64,000 nucleotides of DNA from Candidatus Accumulibacter contiguus (GTDB taxonomy: Bacteria > Pseudomonadota > Gammaproteobacteria > Burkholderiales > Rhodocyclaceae), in NCBI RefSeq assembly GCF_012940005.1, contig NZ_SPMX01000015.1, positions 1-64,000 on the forward strand, written 5' to 3'. Below, in pieces: positions 1-11,816 of this stretch. Each line of letters begins with the position of its first letter. The stretch's first letter is position 1. Under the pieces are notes generated by a model. The model had not been told where the DNA came from and made no database searches. It saw nothing but the letters and a program-made list of their open reading frames with translations. The position numbers were made by a program, and so were the translations under genes.

Positions 1-141
1 TTTAGCGACGATGCTTTGTCCGCCGTAACCGAGCGCCTCGGCTTCCGCCAACGCCCACACACGACGCCCCCGCTCATCCAAAACCGTGGACACGCGCTCG
101 AACTTCTTACGGATCGTTTCAACTAGCTCGTCATTACTCAT
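1..141 (-). CDS. ISAzo13-like transposase, N-terminal part (cut by window edge)
   Basis: The minus strand is open from an ATG at 141 to the window edge (47 codons). It begins MSNDELVETIRKKFERV and continues with VLDERGRRVWALAEAEALGYGG, a pattern I recognise as the start of ISAzo13-family transposases (basic helix, then an ER.RR.WA.AEA..LGYGG block before the DDE domain). Only the N-terminus is visible, so I cannot say whether the element is intact. It points outward from a region full of other insertion-sequence debris. The family assignment is from memory of the motif and is moderately sure. Confidence 0.6.
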   Translation of the reverse strand, partial: MSNDELVETIRKKFERVSTVLDERGRRVWALAEAEALGYGGQSIVAK

Positions 142-702
142 GACGAGATCGTCGCCTACTCGTATAAGTTGTACAAGTTATTTCTGGACAGATACTTAGA
201 TCGGGCCCGAGAACGTGCGCTTCGGCAAATTGCTGAAGCGTCGGCATGGCGATGTGTCGCAAGAAATGTGCGGGAGAAAAGACCTTCATTGCGGCGCGTC
301 GTCCTCGGTTGAATGGTGCGCACGGCGGCGCAAAGTCGTGCCCGCTACTCTTGATTTGAAACGGCGAAGCTTGAATGCTTCACCTCTGGAGGAAGGCAGG
401 AACCCTGTGACATTTTTGTTGGTTTGTCTTGCCTGCCATTATATAGAACGCCCGCTGGTAGCCCTACCAGCGACACTGTCAACGCTTTCCTCGCCGCTTT
501 TCGCGGCCACCCGCAGCACTCCGCAACTGCCCGAAACTCCCTCGTGGTGTGGGTAGCGGTTCATCCGGACAATGACGCTTCAAGCGAGTTGGACGGATAA
601 GGACCGATACCCATGCGAGACATCAGACGAAGTGCAACCTCGCGAGTCGAGAGCGCAACGGCGCGCAGCAATTGCCCAGTCACCCATCTGCCCCCGGAGC
701 AC
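142..702. other. No convincing gene
   Basis: Short open frames on both strands lack a recognisable domain or a good ribosome binding site. The stretch lies between a transposase start and a decayed recombinase module, so it is probably flanking sequence of mobile elements. I see no tRNA, strong terminator or tandem repeat in it. Confidence 0.5.
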
Positions 703-876
703 ATGACCGCAGCGCAGCGTCGGTGCGAGATCGCGTCGTTGCTCGCCAATGGGCTGGTCCGCCTTCGTAGCTCCGGTGGGCCTCAACCATTGGAAAACGT
801 GGCCCGAGAGAACGGGTTTGAGCTTGCCTTCTCCGGCGACCAGCGCGTTCATTCACACCCCGTCCACAAGGAATAA
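703..876 (+). CDS. Small protein of a DUF2924/recombinase mobile module
   Basis: A 57-residue frame starts at ATG 703, six bases after a GGAG, with MTAAQRRCEIASLLANGLVRLR. This resembles the short proteins (M..xERR.EIA.ILA.GLLRLR) that usually sit just upstream of DUF2924 and large-serine recombinase genes in phage-like modules. Its C-terminus (LAFSGDQRVHSH) also has the look of that family. The reading frame stays open upstream to 613, but the later start matches the family better. The DUF2924 remnant follows ten bases downstream, which supports the call. The molecular function of this family is unknown to me. Confidence 0.45.
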   Translation: MTAAQRRCEIASLLANGLVRLRSSGGPQPLENVARENGFELAFSGDQRVHSHPVHKE

Positions 877-885
877 ACCGGAGTC

Positions 886-990
886 ATGATGAACATATCC
901 CCTCGCCTTCCCGCCACGCCGCCGTCGGTCCTGGCGCAGATCGCCCGCCTGCCCGAACTGCCTATCGTACATTCCGCACCCCCACGATGA
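886..990 (+). pseudogene. DUF2924 protein, truncated remnant
   Basis: The frame reads MMNISPRLPATPPSVLAQIA and then RLPELPIV before breaking and stopping at 988. SVLAQIARLP is the typical opening of DUF2924 proteins, which are normally about 150 residues or more and precede a recombinase gene. Here only the first 25 or so residues survive and the expected helical core is missing. Together with the small protein upstream and a recombinase tail near 4.8 kb, this marks an integrated element that was broken up, probably with later IS insertions. Confidence 0.5.
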
Positions 991-1226
991 AAAGGAGCGG
1001 GATTTTTTGCGGAGTATGTCATCCGGTTGACTGCGGTAACTACCACCGCTAGTCGTGCGGCGTTGTCGCCGCGTGCGCACCCAGCAGTGGCGCGCCCACA
1101 AGCTAGAGGACGTGTGGATTTCGGGGTAAGGCGCGGGCATCCTGGGGCTGAGGGAACGTCGCGCACGGCTTCAAACCACGTTTCGTGTTCTTCCTGAGTT
1201 AACCGGATAGGCATATTGCGGAAAAC

Positions 1227-2934
1227 CTATCCGTCTTTGGGGTATTGCGTGAAGCAGTTGGAGGGGACCTGTAACGCGCTCAGGAAAGCGATCTGAGTGT
1301 CGGTGAGTGGTTTGGCGAGTTGGCGTTGTCCCCCGAAGCAGAGGAGCAATACGCCCTTGAACTTCCACGTCACCATGTAGGCTGTGGGACGTGCGGTCGG
1401 TTTGTTGTCCCACCCCGGGAGAGTCGCTTGGCGTGCTTCGAGCTCCGTGCGCATCACCCGCTCGATGAGCCGCCAGAGGAGCAGGGAGATCAACAGGATC
1501 AAGCCCAACGCTTCGATTCGCTCGGGGCGTTTGAGAAACAGGGCGTTGACGATCTGATCGTCCTTGAGGAAGCCGAAGTTTTTCTCGATGCCATGCTGTT
1601 CTTTGTAGGTGCGGAGGATGCGCTCGGCGCTGTAGGCGGCCTCGCCATCGGCAGGGACATTGCTGAGCAGGACGAAGCAACCGGCCATCTGCTGGCGTTG
1701 GGCGATGGCCTCCTGCTGCTCCGCAATGCGCGTGCGCAGGACATAGTCGATGGCCACGGGGAGACGCGGGGTGCCCTTTTTGGAGCGCCCCGGGCTAAAG
1801 CGTGGGCGCTCTTCCACCCCCACCTCGAGAAGGTGATAGGCGGTGCGGAGCGTGCGGCCCTGCGCTGCGGCCGCCTCGGCATCGGGGCGGCAGAAGAAGG
1901 TCTGCTTTTCGGTCTCCTTCGCCACCTGCGCGATCTCGCTGCGCGAGGCTTTGATCTCTCGCTCCAAGCGCTTGAGGCGGCGTCGATCATGCGCGCTGGA
2001 GTGCACGACCACTGCCCGATAGGCTTTCCCGTCGATCGTAACCGAGTGAGCCCTCATGGAGGCGGTAGGACGCGCCGGGACGATTCTTCGTGGGGGCGGT
2101 TTGGGCGAGGTGCCCGACCGTCTGCCAGTCATCGGCCTCGAGGGCGGCGAGGATTACCCGCTCGTGCTCGTTGTAGGTGGCCGGCAGGCGGGAGATGAAC
2201 AGCGTGCGCTCGCCAAGCTGCGCCAAATTGGCATCGGTGACCATCGCCGAGTCGGCGATGTAGACAAAGGCATCCGCCTCGACCCCGTATTTGTGCATGT
2301 GTCCGGAGATCTCGCTGAGGAGACGGTGATTGATGGCCTTGTCCGAGGCATTGCCGTCCTCGATCTTGCCCAAGATAGGCACGTTGCCCTCCACGCATAG
2401 CAGCGAGAGCACGAACTGCTTCAGATCTGGACGCTTGTCCTTGCTGTAGCCATGGGCCATCTTGAACGGCGCCGTTTCCTCTTGGGCGCCAAGGTAGTCG
2501 CCAAAAACGTTGATCGAGGTCGTGTCGAAGTGAACGTGGTGGGCTGACACGGGGAAGCTCTCCAACGCCCTCACCGACAGCACCGAGAAGATCCGCTGCG
2601 TGCCCGCCTCGAAGAAGCCATCGAGCATCCGTCCGACATTGTCATCGCTGAAGTACTCCTCCGGCAGCTCCTGGCCGAACAACAGGGCCCGGTCACATTC
2701 CCCGAAGGCCGTCTGCAAATGGTAGAGCGGACTACGCCCGGAAAGGGTGTCGAGCACCAGGCCCAAGGCAATCACACCGGGCTCGACCTCCATCTGTGTG
2801 GGCACCAGCTCATTGACAATCTCCACCAGCCCCAAGCGCCGCGCAAAGTGGGCCACGAGGGGTAGGTGATTGACCTGTGCTACCGAGATTTCCTGCGGCG
2901 CGCTCACCCCGTTCGCGCCAAACGGTTCGGCCAT
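1227..2934 (-). pseudogene. IS1634-family transposase, frameshifted
   Basis: Two overlapping minus-strand frames together make one DDE transposase of roughly 560 residues. The upstream part (start 2934) carries the N-terminal DUF4277-like region and the first catalytic block (VHFDTTSINVFGDY, then KMAHGYSKDKRPDLKQFVL and IADSAMVTDANL). The downstream part carries the helical C-terminus (TYKEQHGIEKNFGFLKDDQ). They are joined by a one-base shift near 2045-2060, inside the stretch that should read RLHEGSVTIDGK. I could not define terminal inverted repeats with confidence. Without programmed frameshifting the element should be dead, but a sequencing error is equally possible. Confidence 0.8.
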
Positions 2935-3847
2935 TGGCTCTCTCCCACTGACAAAAAAAGTGAAAGCGAGTTAGAGCACCAGGCGCGTCTACGCCTAGCG
3001 TGCCAGAATCCGGGCGCGATGTCTAGCGAAATGTACGCTCAAAAAATGCCCTGGCGTGGCCCGACTGGGGTGCGGAATGTGCGCTCGTCGATAACGCCAG
3101 CCCAGTCCGCGGCCTCCATTATCTCCTCCTTGAGGAAGGCCCTCTGGGTCGCCGTCCAGAACGGAGCGCGGTAAAGTGCAACGCCGCTGCCGGGGGGGTC
3201 GGTATGCAGAGATGAAGTCGTCAATTGCCGTCGGGTCAGCCGGTAATCAGAGCTGGGCAAACAAGTTGCTCATGGTGTGTAGGTGGGCTTCCATAGGAAC
3301 TCCGTTTCTGTGCCGCAGGTTGTAACGTTTATTGCAATTGGATGGAAGCAAGGCAGAACAGTTCCATCAGCCAGATCACGCTCAGGCGGGTCTTCCCCCC
3401 GTAGCTGTTTAAGTGCTTGAAAACATTAGTACCGTTACATGCCTACAAATGAGCTAAGTGCTTGAAATTATTAGAGCGAGGGGGGAAGATCCGTCAGGGC
3501 AATGCCCGTTCTTTCCTTTACCCATCCGCTGAAAGCGACCTCTTGTTGACTTTCGCGCTATTGCCGCATGAAGTGCAGGTATGATAGTTTAGCGACGGTT
3601 CAAGACGACTGCTCACTGGCAGGTCCTGGGCCAACGATGACGTTCCCTGAATCACGGACAGGGTTGGCTCCAAACCGGATGATGACGGTTGGTCGACAAT
3701 GTCCGGTTGAGGGCGGCTAATGTTCGCGCGAGCCCGCATGGTCGCATGTTTTTTCCCTACAATGCGCCGGCGGCAAAAACCATCCAAACCGGCGCAGCAT
3801 CGCTTTTCCCCGGTCCAGTCACCTTTAGAGCTTGCAAGACGCAGCAC
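2935..3847. other. Non-coding or decayed stretch upstream of the TRIC gene
   Basis: No frame here has a domain I recognise. The first part borders the IS1634-type element. Around 3383-3497 there are short direct and inverted repeats, listed separately. The rest up to the TRIC start has only weak frames on both strands with coding statistics unlike the neighbours. Confidence 0.5.
3383..3497. repeat. Small inverted-repeat block with internal direct repeats
   Basis: TCTTCCCCCC at 3391-3400 is mirrored by GGGGGGAAGA at 3480-3489, and the match extends imperfectly outward for about eight more bases. Between the arms the motif AAGTGCTTGAAA..ATTAG occurs twice, starting at 3411 and 3456 (45-bp period). 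The layout resembles a small non-autonomous element or an IS end. Its nature is unproven. Confidence 0.35.
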
Positions 3848-4489
3848 ATGGTCTCCGACGCATCCCCCTTGTCGACAGCACAGTTTGCCATCGAGGCGGC
3901 GGCCATCCTCGCCTTTGCCATCTCCGGCCTGCTTGAGGCTGCGCGCAAGAAGTTGGACGCGGTGGGCGTCTGCATCGTAGTCGGGCTGAGCGCCTTCGGT
4001 GGTGGCACATTACGTGACATTCTGCTCGACCGCCGGCCCTTTTTTTGGGTCGAGCATTCTGTCTGGCTATGGGTACTTCTCGCCCTGTCAGTCCTGTCGA
4101 TGTTCTTCCTGCAGGCGCGGCATTTCGCGCTGACCGAGCGCGCGATGCAGTGGCCCGATGCCATAGGACTCGGCTTATTTACCGCCGGTGGCACCCAACT
4201 CGCCATCGCGGCCAGCATGCCGGCCATCGTTGCCGTGCTGATGGGGATGGTCACTGCTGTGTTCGGCGGCGTCCTGCGCGACATCGTGTGCAACGAAATC
4301 CCGCAGGCGTTCCGCGATCATCGACCTTATGCTGTATGTTCGTTTGCCGGCGGCTGGGTGGTAGTTGCTGCCGATCAGCTGGGCCTGACCGGCTGGGTGG
4401 GTCTGTTGGCCGGAGCGTCGCTTGCGACCGTCCTGCGCGGACTGGCTCTGGTATTCGATTGGCGGCTGCCGCAATGGCGGGCCGATTGA
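3848..4489 (+). CDS. Trimeric intracellular cation channel (TRIC/UPF0126) family protein
   Basis: This 213-residue, strongly hydrophobic inner-membrane protein has two similar halves, each with a glycine-rich motif: SAFGGGTLRDILLDR near residue 57 and TAVFGGVLRDIVCNE near residue 140. This duplicated GG.LRD signature is typical of the YadS/YicG (UPF0126) family, the bacterial TRIC channels that conduct monovalent cations. I chose ATG 3848 rather than the longer frame from 3689 because it gives the usual length and places the first transmembrane helix right after a short N-terminus. The neighbours are mobile-element remnants, so context says nothing about regulation. Confidence 0.85.
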   Translation: MVSDASPLSTAQFAIEAAAILAFAISGLLEAARKKLDAVGVCIVVGLSAFGGGTLRDILLDRRPFFWVEHSVWLWVLLALSVLSMFFLQARHFALTERAMQWPDAIGLGLFTAGGTQLAIAASMPAIVAVLMGMVTAVFGGVLRDIVCNEIPQAFRDHRPYAVCSFAGGWVVVAADQLGLTGWVGLLAGASLATVLRGLALVFDWRLPQWRAD

Positions 4490-4560
4490 CGGAAAAATCG
4501 GGCAAACGCCACGTTGGCGTCACCCGATCCTGATGATCCCGCCAGGTGCGGCGGACTGAC

Positions 4561-4743
4561 TCAGCTAGACAGATTGTTGGCGGTCTCGGCCATCAGCTTC
4601 CCCTGGAACCGCGCGTCATCGAGTTCGTTTACGCTCGGCCGACGCTGGCACTGTCCGCCGGCAATTGTCGTCGCGCCGTACGGGCTGCCGCCAGCGACTT
4701 CGTCAATCGTGGCCTGACCCTGGTAGCTTCCACAACTTGACCA
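4561..4743 (-). pseudogene. WrbA-like NAD(P)H:quinone oxidoreductase, C-terminal fragment
   Basis: On the minus strand 60 codons end at a TGA at 4561-4563. They encode the tail of a WrbA-type flavodoxin-fold protein, recognisable as [16 protein letters not shown] followed by [19 protein letters not shown]. In intact WrbA proteins this is the last third, including the glycine-rich flavin-binding loop; the N-terminal two thirds are absent. At its upstream edge it abuts a recombinase fragment of opposite strand, so the truncation probably came from recombination. It is non-functional as it stands. Confidence 0.6.
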
Positions 4744-4892
4744 CGCTCGCGCCTGACATCGTGGCGGCCATCCTGGATGAGACCTTGCCTTCTCACGTCA
4801 CCGTGCATGAGCTGGCGATCAGTCCGCCGGTGTTGTGGGAGGAGCGGCGGGAGCGGATGGGTGTGGTTGGCGAGGACGTGCAGCGGAACTGA
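4734..4892 (+). pseudogene. Serine recombinase, C-terminal fragment
   Basis: The frame reads [20 protein letters not shown] and then LAISPPVLWEERRERMG. This matches the ending common in large phage-type recombinases (LAPDIVEAILDGRQP..L....L...P..W.EQR). No catalytic N-terminal domain is present upstream. The DUF2924 stub at 886 is the partner normally found just 5' of such genes, so both are probably relics of one module split by later events. Confidence 0.5.
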
Positions 4893-5028
4893 TCGGCCGT
4901 ACCCAGGTCTATTCGACGTGGCCGCCGTATGCAACGCAGAGCGGAAACGCCGGATTTTCTACCGAACGCTCGTCGATGGACGGCGTGTGTCACCCCATTC
5001 CGCCTACCGACAACAAGGAGAAAGCCTC

Positions 5029-5325
5029 ATGACCGCCTTCAACGTCGTGCGCTTCCGGGTGAAGCCGGGGCGCGAGCAAGAATTCCTGGACGCGCATCAG
5101 AAGGTCTCACGCGATTGGCCCGGCCTCAGGCGGGTCAACATGCTGCAGACCGGCGACAGAAGCTACTGCATCATTGCTGAATGGGACGACATGGATTCGC
5201 TTGCCAACGCGCGGCCCAACATGATCGCCACACTCGACTCGTTCCGCGACACACTGGAAGATCTGGGCGGCGGTCTCGGTGTCACCGATCCGGTCTCGGG
5301 GCCGGTGGTGCTGGGGTTGAAATAA
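5029..5325 (+). CDS. Antibiotic biosynthesis monooxygenase-fold (ABM/DUF718-like) protein
   Basis: A 98-residue protein begins at ATG 5029, preceded by a good AAGGAG about nine bases upstream. The sequence (NVVRFRVKPGREQEFLDAHQ, a central aromatic strand with CIIAEWDDMDSLANARP, and a C-terminal helix) fits the small ferredoxin-like dimeric alpha/beta-barrel fold of ABM-type proteins. Members include quinone monooxygenases, haem-degrading enzymes and proteins of unknown role, and the sequence alone does not show which. It stands alone between decayed mobile DNA and the arylsulfatase. Confidence 0.65.
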   Translation: MTAFNVVRFRVKPGREQEFLDAHQKVSRDWPGLRRVNMLQTGDRSYCIIAEWDDMDSLANARPNMIATLDSFRDTLEDLGGGLGVTDPVSGPVVLGLK

Positions 5326-5563
5326 GATGTAGAGTATGTAGTGGTGGGCGTCATGCCCGCCTCGGTCGGGGAACCGCCACTCAGCCAAAGGGAGAAAATC
5401 GACACTTTTCTCAAGATAGGGCAAGTCGAAGTCCCCTGGCAGCTGACGACTCTTATGGAAAGCCTTACATGGTCTTCGTTGCGGCCATTTGTCGTTTCGA
5501 TGCTCCAACGGCAGGTTGCTGAGAGGAGCGATGTTGTGTGTCTAGGAAATCCGGGGCGCTTCA

Positions 5564-5686
5564 CGCCGCGATGTTTTGAACTTCATTGAGATGTTCTACA
5601 ATCCGCAACGCTGCCGCCGGTATGCCGGTAGCGTTTCTCGGGTAGAGTTGGGGATGCAGAATTTCAACCGGCGGCATAGTGTCTAG
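5564..5686 (+). pseudogene. IS3-family transposase, C-terminal fragment
   Basis: Forty codons read RRDVLNFIEMFYNPQRCRR, then SVSRVELGMQNF, and stop at TAG 5684. This is the classical end of IS3-family OrfB (V..YIE.FYN..RRH...G..SP..FE). The catalytic core is gone. The fragment ends just before the arylsulfatase gene, so an IS insertion or deletion event set that boundary. Confidence 0.6.
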
Positions 5687-5726
5687 TAAAGTGGTGGCAA
5701 TTCCATTCAGACAACTGGAGCGACTC

Positions 5727-8222
<2,496 letters not shown>

Positions 8223-8492
8223 GCTCGTCTAGACGCCCGTCACAGAATAGGATAGTAGGATGGTTTTGTCCTCCGGGCCATGGCGCGCTGCTGTTCTTGA
8301 GTAACCGCACCGGGCGACCGCTCGATGCTGTTCCAGACTGTGAGCCGCTGATGGCGCCACCGGCGGCAGTGGGTCCTTAGGCAAAGCTTTGCATAACGAC
8401 TCGTTGCAGCCTTTCGCACGCAAAGAAGCCGGTCGTTGGCATGCCGCCGCCATGGGCGGCAACGAGTTCTCTGCCTTTTCCCACCGGATCAC

Positions 8493-9052
8493 TCACCTCT
8501 TGGGAGTCGCGGAGATCGGTGCACGCAAGTCGTCACGCTCTTCTATACTCGCTGCGGCGGGTTGCTGAAAGAACATTCGAATCATGCGTCTTTCGCCCAG
8601 CACTCGGCCCAGTTCCCGGATCACGCAGAGTTGAGAATGACGACAAGCAGGATGATCTGGAGCGCCCAGAAATGCGGCCACACGATTTCGGACAGCAGCT
8701 TCTCGTTGCCGGCGAGGATTCCTCCAGCCTCCTTGGTGAAGTCATAAACCCGCTCCAGATAATGGATGAAGCTTGCGACAACATAGTAAATGACCGTCTT
8801 CCAGGCGATGTTGTAGATCAACGGCTTCTCTGGAAATCGATTGATTGGCGGCCAATGGTCGGCGAGCAAGACCGCCTTGCCAATGATCAGCGCGGCGAGC
8901 GCGATTTGGGCCGACGAAGTGACCGGCAGCCCCGTGCCCTTTGCCATAAGGACTCTGACCAAACCGACGATGTGCAGAGCGATCAAGAAGAAGATGGTTG
9001 GTGGCAATACGGCCAGAAGTTCTTCCTTCAGCTTTTCGACAGTTTTGTTCAC
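8493..9052 (-). pseudogene. Inner-membrane protein of unknown function, apparent frameshift
   Basis: The main frame starts at 9052 (MNKTVEKLKEELLAVLPPTI) and has four hydrophobic segments. It stops after LLVVILNSA at 8621. The adjacent minus frame continues smoothly with LCVIRELGRVLGERRMIRMFF down to 8493, so a one-base shift near 8622-8634 splits what is probably a single protein of about 186 residues. I do not recognise a function. It lies between the arylsulfatase and a DUF1254 lipoprotein but is transcribed away from the former. Confidence 0.6.
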
Positions 9053-9347
9053 CGCAGTTACTCCTAGGTTTTGCCGGCGGTGCTTGCTGTATTCACTTAC
9101 ACAGTGATGGCCGGTTTTCGGCCGATACGCGCGGCATGTTGGCAGGTCGAGCCGACCCGTTACAAGGCTTAATCTACGAGGATGCGGACGTTACGCGACA
9201 AGCGCGAAATCTGTTCGGCCACGAAACTTGCGCTTGCTGCTCAGTGAACATGAGGTGCACCTGCGCCGGCTTGCCAGGACGGGCGGCCCGAGGCGAATAC
9301 CGCGAACCCACCTCTCGTACCAACTCTGAGGCTCGCGTTGGCCCGCG

Positions 9348-9389
9348 CCACCCTCGTTCCGCCAGCATGAGCTTCCGGAACGAGGGTGG
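9348..9389 (-). terminator. Perfect 14-bp hairpin downstream of the DUF1254 gene
   Basis: CCACCCTCGTTCCG at 9348-9361 is mirrored exactly at 9376-9389 around a 14-base loop. It starts 14 bases after the stop of the minus-strand gene at 9403. There is no T-run, so it may be a weak terminator or an mRNA 3'-end stabiliser rather than a classical intrinsic terminator. Confidence 0.5.
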
Positions 9390-9402
9390 GCCGCTGGCAC
9401 TC

Positions 9403-10878
9403 CTATGTTCCCACCCGCTTCACTTCGGGCGGGTTCCACGTGCCCGCACCAGGCGGCAGGATCGACGGCGGCTCGGTCTTCGGCCAATACAGGCGCATCA
9501 CCAGGTAGATGGGGCCGTCCGGCGCGGGCAGCCAGTTCGACTCCTTGTCCTTGCCGGGCGAGTCCTTCTGGACATAGAGCGTGAGCGAGCCGTCCGCGTT
9601 CTTCTTCATCGCCGGCAGCATCGGCGAGTTGATCAGGTAGCGGTCGATCGGGTTCTTGATCAGGAACTGGGTCTTGCCGTCGTACATCGTCACCGACCAG
9701 AAGGCGTTGACCGGCGGGAACTGGTCCTTGGCGAAGGTCAGCGTGTACTTGTGCTTGCTGCCGTCGAGCACTTCGCCGTTCGCCAGCGTCTTGGTGAGGG
9801 GATACATGGCTTCGACGGCATCGTTGCCATAGATGCCGCCCTTGGCGGCCGCGGCGCGCTTCAGCCAGTCGCCGTTGTAGAACGCGCGGTCGCCAAACAG
9901 CGAGCCGACCTTCCATCCGTTGATGTCCTTCTGCCCGGCCTCCAGGTACTTCTCGACCTTGCTGTCGCCTTCCTTCATCGCCAGCAGGATGGCGGCCTTG
10001 TGCTCAAGCGAAAGGTCTTTGAAGTTGAACTTCTTGCCGGGGCCGATGCCGATGCTGGCGAGCTTGGCGCGGATCGCTTCTTCCTCGGGCCCGGCCGGCG
10101 CGAATTGAAGCGCAAAGTCCAGGTAATCGAAGAAGTTGGTCTTCACCATCTCCTTGTCGATCTTCGGGAAATCGATCGCCGGCGCCGCTGGAGGAGCCGG
10201 TTGCTTGAGATACGCCGACAGCGGCTGAACCTTGTAGCCCGCCTGCACCTTCTCGACGTTGGGCATGTCCTTGGCGTCGATGAGTTGCGTGCGGTACGCG
10301 GCGAGCGAGAAATCAGTGGTCGAGCGGAACACCTTCTTGATGCCCGCCGGTGTTTCGCCCTTCCAGTTCGGCCCGACGACCAGGTAGTCGCCGGCGTCAT
10401 TGCCGGTGGCGCGGCTGCCGATGTAGCCGTAGTTGAAGGTGTTGCCGTCGTTCAGCATCACCGAGTAGTAGCGGTTCTTGTCCACCGCCGGCACCGAGAG
10501 TACCAGCGGCTCCGCGCGCAGGTCCATCCACAGCAACGAGTAGGGCGTGTCGCTGTTGGGCGTCACGATTGCCGTGTCCTGGTAGGTGAAGACGCGGGCC
10601 TCGTTGTGGATCTGGTTGAACGGTGCTTTCCACTGGCCCGAGTTCTTGTCGATCACGTATTCATACATGACCGCGTAGTTCATGACGATCGGCAGGCCGT
10701 AGACGAAGCCTTCCTCGGCGATCGCCTTGACCTCGGCGAGGCTCGGCGCGGCCACCCCGGCTGCGACGTCCTTCTTCGCCGCTTGCGTGACGGGGTCGGC
10801 GGGCTTGTTGCAGCCGACCAGCAGCGCGGCGGCCATGGCGACGCCCATGGCGCCACTGAGCAGTGTGCGTTTCAACAT
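9403..10878 (-). CDS. DUF1254/DUF1214 domain lipoprotein
   Basis: From ATG 10878 this is a 491-residue protein with a lipoprotein signal (MLKRTLLSGAMGVAMAAALLVGC), so it should be acylated at the LVGC cysteine and exported. The DUF1254 region follows (PIVMNYAVMYEYVIDKNSG, then VVTPNSDTPYS-like IVTPNSDTPYSLLWMDLRAEP), and the C-terminal DUF1214 region has PPVNAFWSVTMYDGKTQFLI and a final WLPAP. The family is widespread in environmental bacteria but its biochemical role is unknown. A longer frame starts at 10971; I prefer 10878 because it begins directly with the signal peptide, although no strong ribosome binding site marks it. Confidence 0.85.
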   Translation of the reverse strand: MLKRTLLSGAMGVAMAAALLVGCNKPADPVTQAAKKDVAAGVAAPSLAEVKAIAEEGFVYGLPIVMNYAVMYEYVIDKNSGQWKAPFNQIHNEARVFTYQDTAIVTPNSDTPYSLLWMDLRAEPLVLSVPAVDKNRYYSVMLNDGNTFNYGYIGSRATGNDAGDYLVVGPNWKGETPAGIKKVFRSTTDFSLAAYRTQLIDAKDMPNVEKVQAGYKVQPLSAYLKQPAPPAAPAIDFPKIDKEMVKTNFFDYLDFALQFAPAGPEEEAIRAKLASIGIGPGKKFNFKDLSLEHKAAILLAMKEGDSKVEKYLEAGQKDINGWKVGSLFGDRAFYNGDWLKRAAAAKGGIYGNDAVEAMYPLTKTLANGEVLDGSKHKYTLTFAKDQFPPVNAFWSVTMYDGKTQFLIKNPIDRYLINSPMLPAMKKNADGSLTLYVQKDSPGKDKESNWLPAPDGPIYLVMRLYWPKTEPPSILPPGAGTWNPPEVKRVGT

Positions 10879-11048
10879 TGCGATTGCCACCGCCGATGCG
10901 ATGCCGAAAATTCGGGGAATATGGCCATTTCTTGTGTTCTCCATTAAGAGTCGATGAAGTAGGTCGCCCATTGCGCGAGGGTTGGATCATATTCTAAGCT
11001 ATACATATCGACGCGCAAATTGTGAAAACCAGACAACGGGGAGGCCCA

Positions 11049-11684
11049 ATGCAAGCGATTCCGAGTTATCGATTTTTGTCTGTCCCTGCGATCGTGGCGA
11101 GCTTTCTGGCAAGAGCCCGTGGACGAACTTCGCTGGCGGTCGTTCGGGCGTGGACTTGCGCATTCGCCGGAGCGCTGGGGATCGCTGTTGCCTCCGCGCC
11201 GGCCGCGGCGCAGGGCCATCCCGAACTGCAAGCCAACGCGCGCGCGGCCCTGAGCAGCCTCGAGGCGCAAGATCCCCTCGCTGCCACGCTCGCAAAGCGC
11301 GCGGTCGCCGTCTTGGTGTTTCCGGAGGTAACGAAGGCGGGGTTCCTGATCGGCGGTGAATATGGCAACGGCATCATGTTCCGGGGCGAACGCTTCGCCG
11401 GGCACTACAACACCGCCGGCGTATCGTACGGACTGCAGGCGGGCGCGCAGACCTTCGGCTACGCGTTGTTCTTCATGAACGAGCGGGCGTTGCAGGCTTT
11501 GGATGCCGCGGGCGGTTTGCAGGTCGGCGTCGGCCCGAGTGTCGTCGTCCTGGATCAGGGCAAGGCCAAGTCGCTCACATCGGAGACGCTGACCAGCGAC
11601 GCGTATGCCTTCGTCTTCGGCCAGCAAGGGCTGATGGCGGGCGTGGGTCTGGAGGGCACCAAGATCACCAAGCTTAATCAGTAA
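11049..11684 (+). CDS. SYLF (YSC84-like) domain exported protein
   Basis: Starting at ATG 11049 after GGGGAGG, the 211-residue product has an N-terminal hydrophobic signal segment ending near APAAAQG. A SYLF-type domain follows: LAKRAVAVLVFPEVTKAGFLIGGEYGNG, then the GVSYGLQAGAQ and LQVGVGPSVVVLD blocks. SYLF proteins bind phospholipids in eukaryotes, and bacterial versions are periplasmic proteins of uncertain role. It is divergently oriented to the DUF1254 lipoprotein, with about 170 bp between them that could hold promoters for both. Confidence 0.82.
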   Translation: MQAIPSYRFLSVPAIVASFLARARGRTSLAVVRAWTCAFAGALGIAVASAPAAAQGHPELQANARAALSSLEAQDPLAATLAKRAVAVLVFPEVTKAGFLIGGEYGNGIMFRGERFAGHYNTAGVSYGLQAGAQTFGYALFFMNERALQALDAAGGLQVGVGPSVVVLDQGKAKSLTSETLTSDAYAFVFGQQGLMAGVGLEGTKITKLNQ

Positions 11685-11816
11685 CAGCCGAAGAGCGCGC
11701 TGACGTCGAAATGCCGAGCACGGCAGCGGCCGCAGCCCTTGTCGTGAGTCGTTGAGCGCGGGCGAGGCCGCTGGCGCGCCGCGGCTCTTTCCCATGAATC
11801 GCGGAGCCCTGCTCCG

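Noticed and set aside
849-1214. 121-residue minus-strand frame starting MPIRLTQEEHETWFEA
   Set aside because: The first 20 residues look plausible, but the rest is low-quality sequence overlapping the DUF2924 remnant; no support for a gene.
8998-10947. 649-residue plus-strand frame antisense to the DUF1254 gene
   Set aside because: Shadow of a real gene; composition dominated by His/Arg/Val/Asp repeats typical of antisense frames.
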